A stretch of DNA of 64,000 bases from the NCBI RefSeq assembly GCF_029051645.1, contig NZ_JAACFS010000004.1, positions 62,001 through 126,000 on the forward strand. The letters are read 5' to 3'. The DNA is from Bradyrhizobium sp. CSA112 (GTDB lineage: Bacteria > Pseudomonadota > Alphaproteobacteria > Rhizobiales > Xanthobacteraceae). Positions 17,804 to 25,114 of this stretch are shown piece after piece (position 1 is the first letter of the stretch; each line of letters begins with the position of its first letter). A program made the position numbers and the translations under genes. Under the pieces are notes generated by a model. That model was not told where the DNA came from. It saw nothing but the letters and a program-made list of their open reading frames with translations, and searched no databases.

Positions 17804-19648
17804 CTAATCGCTGGCGTGGCGGCTGCCGTTCTTGACCTGCTCCAGGATGCCAGAGAGGTTGTAGGTCTCAGGGGCCTGCAGCGGCGGGAACTTTTCGTAC
17901 GACAGCAGATGTTCCATCCACAACCGCTGGCCGATCGGCAGCATGTTCCAGTCATACTGGAAGGCGGTCGCCGGGGCGCCGAGCGCACCGCCCATGCTCA
18001 TGGCCGACTTCTGGTCGACGCCGACGTTCTGCTCGAACGGATCACGCTTGATGTTCTGGACCAAGGTGAAGTGGAAGGGGATCAGCGGCATGATCCACCC
18101 GGCCGGCCCGGGCTGCGACATGGTGTAGTACATCTTCCAGTTCTTGTAGCGCACCGCCGACGGCGTTGAACCCGAGAAATAGAAGAAGTAGTCGCGTGCC
18201 GATTTGGCCGATTTGCCTTCCAGGAAGTCACGCTGGTTGACGCCGTCCAACGTCGTCTTGACGATGCCGGGATACCGGCCCGCCTCGATCTGCTGCTTCA
18301 GTTCGTCACCCTTGGGCCCGCCGCCGATGTCGGTCAGCGTGGGTACCCAGTCGAGAGCGGCGAACAACTGGTTGTGCACCGTGCCCGGTTTGATGACGCC
18401 CGGCCATTTGATTACCATCGGCGCGCGGTAGCCGCCTTCCCAGGCCTCGCCCTTCTGGCCCTTGAACGGGGTCACGCCGCCGTCCGGGAAAGAGATCGCC
18501 TCGGCACCATTGTCGGTGGTGAACACAACGATCGTATTGTTGGCCTGGCCCATGTCGTCCAGTTTCTTGAGGACGAGACCGATATTGTCGTCCATCTGCT
18601 TCATGCCGGCTTCGTTGGTGCCCCAGTCCTTGCCGCCGCGCTCGCCCAGCATGGCCTCGTACTTCGGCGGCAGCACGGTGACGACGTGCATGCGCGCCGG
18701 GTTGTACCAGACGAAGAATGGCTTGTTGGTCTTCTTCGGGTCGTTGCGGTCGAGGAACTCGATGACCTTCGTCGAGATCTCTTCGTCCACCGTTTTCGAG
18801 CGATCCAGCGTCAGCGGGCCCTCGTCAGCGCACATCTGGTTCTTGCTCGAGCCGTCCGAGGACTTGCACGACAGAACATTGCGAGGGGGCGTGAGGCACA
18901 GCGTGGTCTTGGGATCCACGGCACCGGGCACTTCCGGGATGCCGGGAATCGGCGTGTTCCTGCAAGGCGGTGCAACAGTCTGCTGGAGCGGCGTCTTGTT
19001 GATGTCGGGGAAGCTCACCCCCTGCATCGCGTCGAGGTGGTAAAGATAGCCCCAGTATTCCTGGAAGCCGTGCGCGGTCGGCAGGGCATCGGTGTGGTCG
19101 CCGAGATGATTCTTCCCAAACTCGCCGGTATTGTAACCGAGATCGAGCAGGAATTTTGCGATCGCCGGCGTGCCGGGCCGCAGGTAGGACGGGCTTCCGG
19201 GGAGTTGTGGCGGGATCATGCCGGTGCGCAGCGGATACATGCCGGTGAAGAAGGCGTTGCGGCCGGAGGTGCAGCTCTGCATGGCCACATAGTCCGTGAA
19301 CATCGCACCTTCCTGCCCGATGCGATCGATGTTGGGCGTCTCGCCGACCATCAGGCCGCGATGGTAGATACTCGGCTGCATCCAGCCGATGTCATCGCCC
19401 ATGATGAAGATGATGTTAGGTTTCTGAGCTTGCTGCTGAGCCGGTTGCTGCGCCGCCGGCTGCTGAGCCGGCTGCACCGGTTGCCGAGCCGGTTGCTGTG
19501 CGGCTGCAGGCGTGCTGGCTGGCCCGGATAGCGACATCAACATCGTCGCGCCAAGCAGCGAGGCACAGGACTGCTTGAGCCAACCAAGTGTCTTGCGTGG
19601 CGGCGTTGCGATAAAGGGCGGCTTGTCGGGCAATATGGAACTCAACAT
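17804..19648 (-). CDS. Periplasmic sulfatase with Gln/Pro/Ala linker, CTSGR type
   Basis: A 614-residue arylsulfatase-family protein. A hydrophobic export segment (CASLLGATMLMSLSG) is followed by a low-complexity Gln/Pro/Ala stretch of about 25 residues before the catalytic domain begins at IIFIMGDDIGWMQ. The candidate formylglycine residue is Cys126 in SCTSGRNAFFTGM, with Ser where Pro or Ala is normal. Other blocks are GEFGKNHLGDH, FVWYNPARMH and FTTDNGAEAISFPDGG. A Cys-containing insert lies at about residues 240-300. ATG 19648 is favoured by AGGAGAG about 8 bases upstream; ATG 19675 is possible. It starts 17 bases after the formylglycine-generating enzyme gene. Confidence 0.9.
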   Translation of the reverse strand: MLSSILPDKPPFIATPPRKTLGWLKQSCASLLGATMLMSLSGPASTPAAAQQPARQPVQPAQQPAAQQPAQQQAQKPNIIFIMGDDIGWMQPSIYHRGLMVGETPNIDRIGQEGAMFTDYVAMQSCTSGRNAFFTGMYPLRTGMIPPQLPGSPSYLRPGTPAIAKFLLDLGYNTGEFGKNHLGDHTDALPTAHGFQEYWGYLYHLDAMQGVSFPDINKTPLQQTVAPPCRNTPIPGIPEVPGAVDPKTTLCLTPPRNVLSCKSSDGSSKNQMCADEGPLTLDRSKTVDEEISTKVIEFLDRNDPKKTNKPFFVWYNPARMHVVTVLPPKYEAMLGERGGKDWGTNEAGMKQMDDNIGLVLKKLDDMGQANNTIVVFTTDNGAEAISFPDGGVTPFKGQKGEAWEGGYRAPMVIKWPGVIKPGTVHNQLFAALDWVPTLTDIGGGPKGDELKQQIEAGRYPGIVKTTLDGVNQRDFLEGKSAKSARDYFFYFSGSTPSAVRYKNWKMYYTMSQPGPAGWIMPLIPFHFTLVQNIKRDPFEQNVGVDQKSAMSMGGALGAPATAFQYDWNMLPIGQRLWMEHLLSYEKFPPLQAPETYNLSGILEQVKNGSRHASD

Positions 19649-19664
19649 TGCTACGCTCTCCTGT

Positions 19665-20660
19665 TTATGATGCATCAGAGGCTTCTCGCCTGATGCACCG
19701 AAAGCCAAGATGACTTGTGGAAGTATCGATCGGCTCCGCATGGCGCGCAGCCGGCCGGTAGCGTCGGCAGTAGTTCGGCGCGCACAAGTGCGAGCCGCCT
19801 TTGATGACCTTCTGTGGAATCTTCACGTTGGTCGTTCGGGGGTCGTAGCTGTTGTCCTCGCGCCCGCCGCGCGGGTTCTTCGGAATGCAGCAGGCCTTCG
19901 CCGCATCCGCCTGATGCTTTGGCGAATACCAGTCGGCAGTCCATTCCCAGACGTTGCCGATCATGTCGTGAAGTCCGTACCCGTTCGGCGGGAATGCGGT
20001 AACCGGTGAAGTGCGCTCGAAACCGTCGGCATTGACGTTCTGCCGCGGAAACTCACCCTGCCAGGTGTTTGCCATGTGACGGCCGGCCGGTGTGAATTCA
20101 TCGCCCCACGCGAATTCGGCGTCAGCGAGCCCGCCGCGCGCTGCAAATTCCCATTCCGCTTCGGTTGGCAAATCCTTGCCGGCCCATTTCGCGTAGGCGA
20201 GCGCATCGCTGAAAGCCACATGCACGACTGGATGATCGTCCAGCCCACGGATGTTGCTTCCGGGTCCGTAGGGATGCCGCCATTGCGCGCCCTTGGCGAA
20301 CGTCCACCACTGGCTGAAGTCGCGGAGACTGACCGGATGTGCAGGTGGAGAGAACATCAAAGAGCCCGCGTAGATCATATGCGGGAGCATTCCCGGATAA
20401 TCCTTGGGGTCCGGTGTGATTTCGGCGACGGTGACGTGTTTGGTCGCCCTTACGAATTCCCTGAATTGCCGGTTCGTCACCGGATAGCGATCCATCCAAA
20501 AGCCGTCCACCGTGACACGATGCGCCGGAGCTTCTTCCGGATAGTGCTTGTCCGATCCCATGCGGTAAGTGCCACCTGAAATCCAGATCATCCCGTCGGT
20601 CAGCGAAGCACCGTTCGTGATGTCAGCCTTGAATGTGGTTGCAGGGAAAAGCGTTGTCAT
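19665..20660 (-). CDS. Formylglycine-generating enzyme (sulfatase maturase)
   Basis: A 331-residue FGE/SUMF1-family protein, which oxidises the motif cysteine of sulfatases to formylglycine using O2. The fold starts with MIWISGGTYRMGSD and continues through EAPAHRVTVDGFWMDRYPVTN, LPTEAEWEFAARGG and DMIGNVWEWTADW. The two copper-binding active-site cysteines are at 293 and 298 in GGSHLCAPNYCRRYR, with LGFRC at the end, as in known active enzymes. No signal peptide is present, so it should act in the cytoplasm on sulfatases before export. It is the first gene of the cluster and is preceded by GGGAGG and by the inverted repeat at 20732. Confidence 0.94.
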   Translation of the reverse strand: MTTLFPATTFKADITNGASLTDGMIWISGGTYRMGSDKHYPEEAPAHRVTVDGFWMDRYPVTNRQFREFVRATKHVTVAEITPDPKDYPGMLPHMIYAGSLMFSPPAHPVSLRDFSQWWTFAKGAQWRHPYGPGSNIRGLDDHPVVHVAFSDALAYAKWAGKDLPTEAEWEFAARGGLADAEFAWGDEFTPAGRHMANTWQGEFPRQNVNADGFERTSPVTAFPPNGYGLHDMIGNVWEWTADWYSPKHQADAAKACCIPKNPRGGREDNSYDPRTTNVKIPQKVIKGGSHLCAPNYCRRYRPAARHAEPIDTSTSHLGFRCIRREASDAS

Positions 20661-20731
20661 CTCGCGCGCTGCCTCCCGCTCAATCGCTAAATTGCGAGAG
20701 GCACGCTACGCACGAGCCCTGTCACAAGCTA

Positions 20732-20747
20732 TTGGACCGTGGTCCAA
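20732..20747. promoter_or_regulatory. 16-bp inverted repeat, likely response-regulator operator
   Basis: TTGGACCGTGGTCCAA is a 7+7 perfect inverted repeat around GT, about 79 bases (centre to start) upstream of the maturase gene. The same pattern, TTGGNCCNNGGNCCAA, recurs at 23868 before the lone receiver gene. Spacing and symmetry suit a dimeric LuxR-type regulator. Confidence 0.6.
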
Positions 20748-20961
20748 CATCGGAGCGATGTAGCTAGCGTCACTGGGACGGACCTCCGGCGCCTGCGCGC
20801 ACGAATTGCATCGCGGCGACATTGGTCCGCTGTTTCTGTCTGGCGGGAAAATCCCCGTTGATTTTGCTTAGAAATCCTGGACAACCGGGGCAGGATACGC
20901 TCGCCAAAACGTGCTAAGGTTGCAACCCGGCAACGTGAGCCGTGCGGGCAGATTACTGAGT

Positions 20962-20980
20962 TTGTAAATTTACAATTGTA
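20962..20980. promoter_or_regulatory. AT-rich overlapping palindromes before the sensor kinase
   Basis: TTGTAAATTTACAA (20962-20975) is a perfect palindrome and overlaps a second one, TACAATTGTA (20971-20980). They end ten bases before the GTG start of the kinase gene and stand out from the GC-rich surroundings. A repressor site or part of the promoter is plausible. Confidence 0.45.
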
Positions 20981-20989
20981 GCGTTTTGA

Positions 20990-23239
20990 GTGGCGGCGTT
21001 TTCAAAAATGACTACGACGCGCATTGTCATGTGGAGCATCGGACTCCTTTTTTTGCTCGCGGGAGAAGCCCGCGCTGCGGAGCGTGCGCGCGTTCTTATG
21101 CTTCACGCCTTCAACTACTCATTTCCCGCCACCAGCGTGATCGCGGAGGCCGCTCGAAAGCGGCTTGTCGAGCACTCGAAATCAGTCGAGATCGATGCGG
21201 AGTTTCTCGATCTGGGTCGAAATACCGACGAGGCCCATGCGCTGCGAACGGCGACGTTTATTCGCGACAAGTATGGGAAGCATCCGCCGGATTTAGTGAT
21301 CACGCTCGGCAGCAACGCGTTGCCATTTGTCATCAAGTATCGGGACATGCTGCCCGATGTCCCGGTCGTCTTTGCATCCATCTCGCCACAGACTTATGCT
21401 GCCATGCGATTGCCACCGAAGATGACCGGGATCATCACCGCGTTCGATCTGGCGAAGACGCTTTCGCTCGCGGAGCGGCTCCAGCCGGATGCAACCAAAT
21501 TGTTTGTCATCGCCGGAAGCGGCGAGACGGATCGCCGTTGGCAACCGATAGCTCGCAAGATGATCGAGGAGCGCGGCGGCAAATTCGAGACGACATTCCT
21601 GTTCGAGCTTCCATATTCAGAGCTCGTCGCTGAACTGTCGAAGGTGCCCAGGGATGCGATCGTGATCCTTTTGACGGTTTTTGCTGACGCCGAAGGCAAG
21701 ACTTTCGTCCCGGCGCAGGTCGCGGCTGATCTGTCCGCGCTGTCACCTGCGCCGCTTTACGGCCCTTACGATACGTTTATCGGCAAGGGTGCCGTCGGCG
21801 GCTTTGTTGAGACGTTCGAGTCGATCGGCGTCGCAGCGGCTGAAATGGCGATCGAAATCATCGATGGCGCGGATCCGGCGACGCTCGCGCCCCGAACAAA
21901 CCCGGCGCAGCACTACCGCGTCGATTACCGGGCAATGCAACGCTGGAATCTGAAGGAAAGAGACCTGCCTCCCGACACCGTTGTTCTGTTCAAAAAGCCG
22001 ACGATTTGGGATGAGTATCGCGGCACCGTTCTTGCGGCACTTTTCGTCCTCGGCTTGCAAACAACAATTGTGGGCGCCTTGCTGATTCAGCGGCGCAGGA
22101 GACAGCGCGCCGAGGAACAGCTTAAGGATAGCGAGGAGCGGATGACCTTTGCCGCCGCTGCGGCAAACATCGGGCTCTGGCAGTTTGACAGGGTTACGGA
22201 TGAGTTGTGGGTCACCGAACATTGCAGGGCGCTGTTCGGGCTGCCGAGTGATGCACCTCTCACCCGCGAGGCATTCCTTGCCGCTGTTCATCCGGATGAT
22301 CTCGAAACCGCACGCCGTTCGCTCCGGAAGTCCTTCAGGACAGAGCGGTCCACGGCCAGCGACGTCCGAATTGTCCTGCCGAGCGGTGAGACGCGCTGGA
22401 TCCGCATGCGCGCCCGGTCCTATGCGGAGAGCAAAGGCGAGCCAAAGCAACTAGGGGGCATTTTCGTCGACATCACCGACCAGAAATCGGCCGAGGCTGA
22501 GGCCGCATTGCAACGTCTGGAAATTGAGCACCTGATGCGGGTATCCGCCCTCGGTGAGCTATCCGGCTCAATTGCGCACGAAGTCAACCAACCTCTCACT
22601 GCGATCCTCTCTAATGCGCAGGCAGCCCTGCATCTCCTCCGGCAGAATTCGCCCGATCTAGCGGAGATTCGCGACGCCCTTGAGGACATCGTGCATGAGG
22701 ATAATCGGGCTGGCGAGGTTATCCACCGTCTCCGCAGCCTTCTTAAGAAGGGCGAAAGGAAGATGGAAAGCATCAACATAAATGTCCTTGTGAGATCAAC
22801 AATCAGCCTAGTGCACAGCGAGCTGATCGGCCGCGACATCAGCGTCAGGCTTAATCTGGAAGACAGCGCGTTCCTGACGCGGGGAGATTCTGTTCAGTTG
22901 CAGCAAGTTCTCCTTAACCTCATCATGAATGCGATGGACGCCATGGCTTCGACCCCAACCGCGAAGCGGTCTATTCTGATTTCCACCCGAGGGGCAAAAA
23001 CCGGAATGATAGACGTGCTCGTCGAGGACCGAGGGCACGGGGTCGATCCCAAGGAAAATGGCCGGCTGTTCGAACCGTTTTACACTACCAAGGACCACGG
23101 CCTTGGTCTGGGTCTGGCCCTTTGTTCGACAATCATAAAGGCGCATCAGGGAAAGCTTACCCTGGTCAACGGTGAGGGCGGTGGCGCCGTTGCAGGATTT
23201 TCATTGCCCGCCCAGCAACCTGCAGTCAGTTCCGTATGA
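20990..23239 (+). CDS. Sensor histidine kinase with ABC-type periplasmic binding domain and PAS
   Basis: A 749-residue membrane kinase. After a signal/anchor segment (IVMWSIGLLFLLAGEARA), residues about 33-300 form an ABC substrate-binding-like domain (VLMLHAFNYSFPATSVIAEA, DLVITLGSNALPFV, GPYDTFIGKGAVGGFV). A membrane helix lies near 344-364. A PAS domain follows (about 383-500, ANIGLWQFDRVTDELWV to VDITDQK), then HisKA with phospho-acceptor His530 in SIAHEVNQPLTAI and an ATPase domain (NLIMNAMDAM, VEDRGHGVD, GLGLGLALCSTI). It presumably binds a small molecule outside the inner membrane. GTG 20990 is used; ATG 21008 is an alternative. The stop overlaps the next regulator by four bases, and the gene is divergent from the sulfatase cluster. 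Confidence 0.9.
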   Translation: MAAFSKMTTTRIVMWSIGLLFLLAGEARAAERARVLMLHAFNYSFPATSVIAEAARKRLVEHSKSVEIDAEFLDLGRNTDEAHALRTATFIRDKYGKHPPDLVITLGSNALPFVIKYRDMLPDVPVVFASISPQTYAAMRLPPKMTGIITAFDLAKTLSLAERLQPDATKLFVIAGSGETDRRWQPIARKMIEERGGKFETTFLFELPYSELVAELSKVPRDAIVILLTVFADAEGKTFVPAQVAADLSALSPAPLYGPYDTFIGKGAVGGFVETFESIGVAAAEMAIEIIDGADPATLAPRTNPAQHYRVDYRAMQRWNLKERDLPPDTVVLFKKPTIWDEYRGTVLAALFVLGLQTTIVGALLIQRRRRQRAEEQLKDSEERMTFAAAAANIGLWQFDRVTDELWVTEHCRALFGLPSDAPLTREAFLAAVHPDDLETARRSLRKSFRTERSTASDVRIVLPSGETRWIRMRARSYAESKGEPKQLGGIFVDITDQKSAEAEAALQRLEIEHLMRVSALGELSGSIAHEVNQPLTAILSNAQAALHLLRQNSPDLAEIRDALEDIVHEDNRAGEVIHRLRSLLKKGERKMESININVLVRSTISLVHSELIGRDISVRLNLEDSAFLTRGDSVQLQQVLLNLIMNAMDAMASTPTAKRSILISTRGAKTGMIDVLVEDRGHGVDPKENGRLFEPFYTTKDHGLGLGLALCSTIIKAHQGKLTLVNGEGGGAVAGFSLPAQQPAVSSV

Positions 23240-23853
23240 CCGACATGTTCACGGTTTACCTCGTTGACGATGATCCCGGAGTCCTCAAGTCGTTGTCGCG
23301 ACTGCTCCGCGCCAAGGGTTATGACGTCAAACCCTATTCTTCTCCGCAGGTGTTCCTCGAGGAGCATGACGAGGCGATTCCCGGATGCGCCGTACTCGAT
23401 GTTTCGATGCCTGATCTTGATGGTCTGGAGATTCAGGATGTGTTGACCACCGCCAGTGGCTCGCATCGTCCCGTCGTGTTCGTTACCGGCAAAGGCGACA
23501 TTCCCACCAGCGTTCGCGCCATGAAAGCCGGGGCAGTCGATTTCCTGACCAAGCCGGTAAAGGACCAGGATCTGTTTGAGGCGCTATCCCGCGCTGAAGC
23601 CATGGACGCAGAGTTGCGCCGACTTCGTTCCGAACTGGACGTGATGCGAGCGAAGGTAAGGACCTTGACCCCACGTGAACGCGAAGTGCTTACGCATGTC
23701 GTGGCAGGGCGACTCAACAAGCAGATTGCCGGCGAGCTGGGTACGGTCGAAAAGACCATCAAGGTTCACCGCAGCCGGATGATGGAGAAACTTGGCGTTC
23801 GAACTGTCGCCGACCTTGTGCGGATGGCCGAGAAGCTCAAACTGTCCAGATAA
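23236..23853 (+). CDS. FixJ/NarL-type response regulator
   Basis: A 205-residue regulator with an N-terminal receiver and a C-terminal LuxR-type helix-turn-helix. The acidic pocket is VDDDPG, phospho-acceptor Asp55 lies in VLDVSMPDLDG, the Thr/Ser switch is FVTGKGD and the Lys is in LTKPVKD. The DNA-binding part starts at LTPREREVLTHVVAGRLNKQ and contains TVEKTIKVHRSRMMEKL. It overlaps the kinase stop by four bases (ATGA), so the two form a cognate pair. It is the best candidate to bind the TTGGNCCNNGGNCCAA sites flanking this locus. Confidence 0.92.
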   Translation: MTDMFTVYLVDDDPGVLKSLSRLLRAKGYDVKPYSSPQVFLEEHDEAIPGCAVLDVSMPDLDGLEIQDVLTTASGSHRPVVFVTGKGDIPTSVRAMKAGAVDFLTKPVKDQDLFEALSRAEAMDAELRRLRSELDVMRAKVRTLTPREREVLTHVVAGRLNKQIAGELGTVEKTIKVHRSRMMEKLGVRTVADLVRMAEKLKLSR

Positions 23854-23867
23854 GGAAGACGCACCTG

Positions 23868-23883
23868 TTGGCCCAAGGGCCAA
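23868..23883. promoter_or_regulatory. Second copy of the 16-bp inverted repeat
   Basis: TTGGCCCAAGGGCCAA lies 15 bases after the regulator stop and 37 bases before the lone receiver gene. It shares TTGG-CC--GG-CCAA with the site at 20732. The outer bases extend the repeat to GTTGGCCC/GGGCCAAC. It has no T-tract, so an operator fits better than a terminator. Confidence 0.55.
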
Positions 23884-23919
23884 CTCGACGGGCGCAGGGC
23901 GCAACGGCAATAGTCTTCC

Positions 23920-24303
23920 ATGGCGGAAGCTTTCCCATGGATTGCCATTGTGGACGATGATCCGGCCGTGCTCAAGGCCTTGAGTCGGTTGCTGCGTTCG
24001 CGCGCTTTTCATGCCCGGACATACGGATCGGGAGACGAATTTCTCGCGGCGTTGCCAGCTGGTCTTCCGATGTGCCTGATTGTGGATCTTCAGATGCCGG
24101 AGATGAACGGCCTCGAGCTTCAACAGCATCTCATAAGCAACGGTATTAGAATTCCAACAATCCTCATCACCGCGCATGCCGACACGGCGCAGCAAGAACA
24201 ATCGCACGAAGGTACGCTTGTAGCCAGCCTCCGGAAGCCTTTGCAGGACGAAGCCCTATTTTTGGCTATCGACAGGGCGATCGGCAGTTCGCGCAATATT
24301 TAG
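23920..24303 (+). CDS. Stand-alone receiver domain protein
   Basis: A 127-residue receiver with no output domain. It has the acidic pair in IVDDDPAV, phospho-acceptor Asp56 in LIVDLQMPEMNG, switch residue in LITAHAD and Lys in LRKPLQDE. Its first half closely follows the receiver of the FixJ-type regulator just upstream (VDDDPxVLKxLSRLLR in both), which points to local duplication. It may compete for phosphate from the kinase or act as a sink. It follows the second inverted repeat, so its transcription may be controlled by the pair. Confidence 0.85.
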   Translation: MAEAFPWIAIVDDDPAVLKALSRLLRSRAFHARTYGSGDEFLAALPAGLPMCLIVDLQMPEMNGLELQQHLISNGIRIPTILITAHADTAQQEQSHEGTLVASLRKPLQDEALFLAIDRAIGSSRNI

Positions 24304-24389
24304 GGACCGGGTGTACCAAAGGACATCCATGCAGGCGCCAAAAGATCTGGTCAGATGAATGATGTGACTTGAGGGAAACTGTAGCTGAT

Positions 24390-24968
24390 TCACTCATCCA
24401 GTTTCTTGCTCAGTTCAGGATTGAGCTTGTTCCGATCGACAGACTGGTAGAACGTGATGGGTCTGCATTTTCCTTCGAAATCCGCGAGGACGATGGCCGT
24501 CCACGGGCTGGTGTTCTCGCCCGAACCGTCGCGGAGGTCCGGCATGACCTTGCGAGCAGCGATCACATACCAGGCACGACCAGCCGCTGCCGCCTTCGCA
24601 GCCGCCGAGAACTCATCCAGTATTCCGCGCAGATTTTTGCGCATTTCCTCTTCGCTGTCCCCGCGCAGATGTTTTCGCGACGACTTTCCCGCCTCTCCAT
24701 ACTCATGATGAATGTTCAACTGCAACCGGGCATCGTCCACTTCGATCTTGGTGACCCGTATCGCGGCTCCGCCTTCGCGAAGATAGTCTCGGACCCGGAC
24801 GTCGCAGGCCAAAAATCTGTCCGTGGGTGGCTGAGCGACGCTAGCTGCAGGGGGGACTGCGGCAAGAGCCCGAGTTTTCTTTTTTCGAGGAGCAGCATCC
24901 GCAGGCATCGTAGCGATGGCGGCGCTGAGGAGCACCGCGGCAAGCACGACTGAAAGAGGGGCATTCAT
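24390..24968 (-). CDS. Exported hypothetical protein
   Basis: A 192-residue protein with a signal peptide (LSVVLAAVLLSAAIATMPADA), a lysine-rich patch (APRKKKTRA) and a soluble domain with repeated strand-like stretches (AIRVTKIEVDDARLQLNIHHEY, then AWYVIAARKVMPDLRDG and WTAIVLADFEGKCRPITFY). Two cysteines near residues 54 and 168 could pair. I do not recognise the family. It is convergent with the lone receiver and divergent from the penicillin-binding protein gene, and appears monocistronic. Confidence 0.65.
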   Translation of the reverse strand: MNAPLSVVLAAVLLSAAIATMPADAAPRKKKTRALAAVPPAASVAQPPTDRFLACDVRVRDYLREGGAAIRVTKIEVDDARLQLNIHHEYGEAGKSSRKHLRGDSEEEMRKNLRGILDEFSAAAKAAAAGRAWYVIAARKVMPDLRDGSGENTSPWTAIVLADFEGKCRPITFYQSVDRNKLNPELSKKLDE

Positions 24969-25114
24969 GAGTGCGCTGCCAATGTGGTGTATCTAAAACG
25001 TCCTGGCCGCAGCGTTGGTTCCGGGGCTAGGGAACTTTTTCCTCAGTACAGCCTTGTTTAGTGTTCTAGAAAAACGGGACCTTAAGGGGCGGCTTTTTCG
25101 ACCGTCGGCAGGTC

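Noticed and set aside
18374..19531. 385-codon plus-strand frame
   Set aside because: It is antisense to the sulfatase with Cys126 and has no recognisable domain.
25031..25060. GGAAC...GTT resembling an EcfG-type promoter before PBP1
   Set aside because: The spacing between the two halves is about two bases too long for the usual 16-17, so I do not call it.
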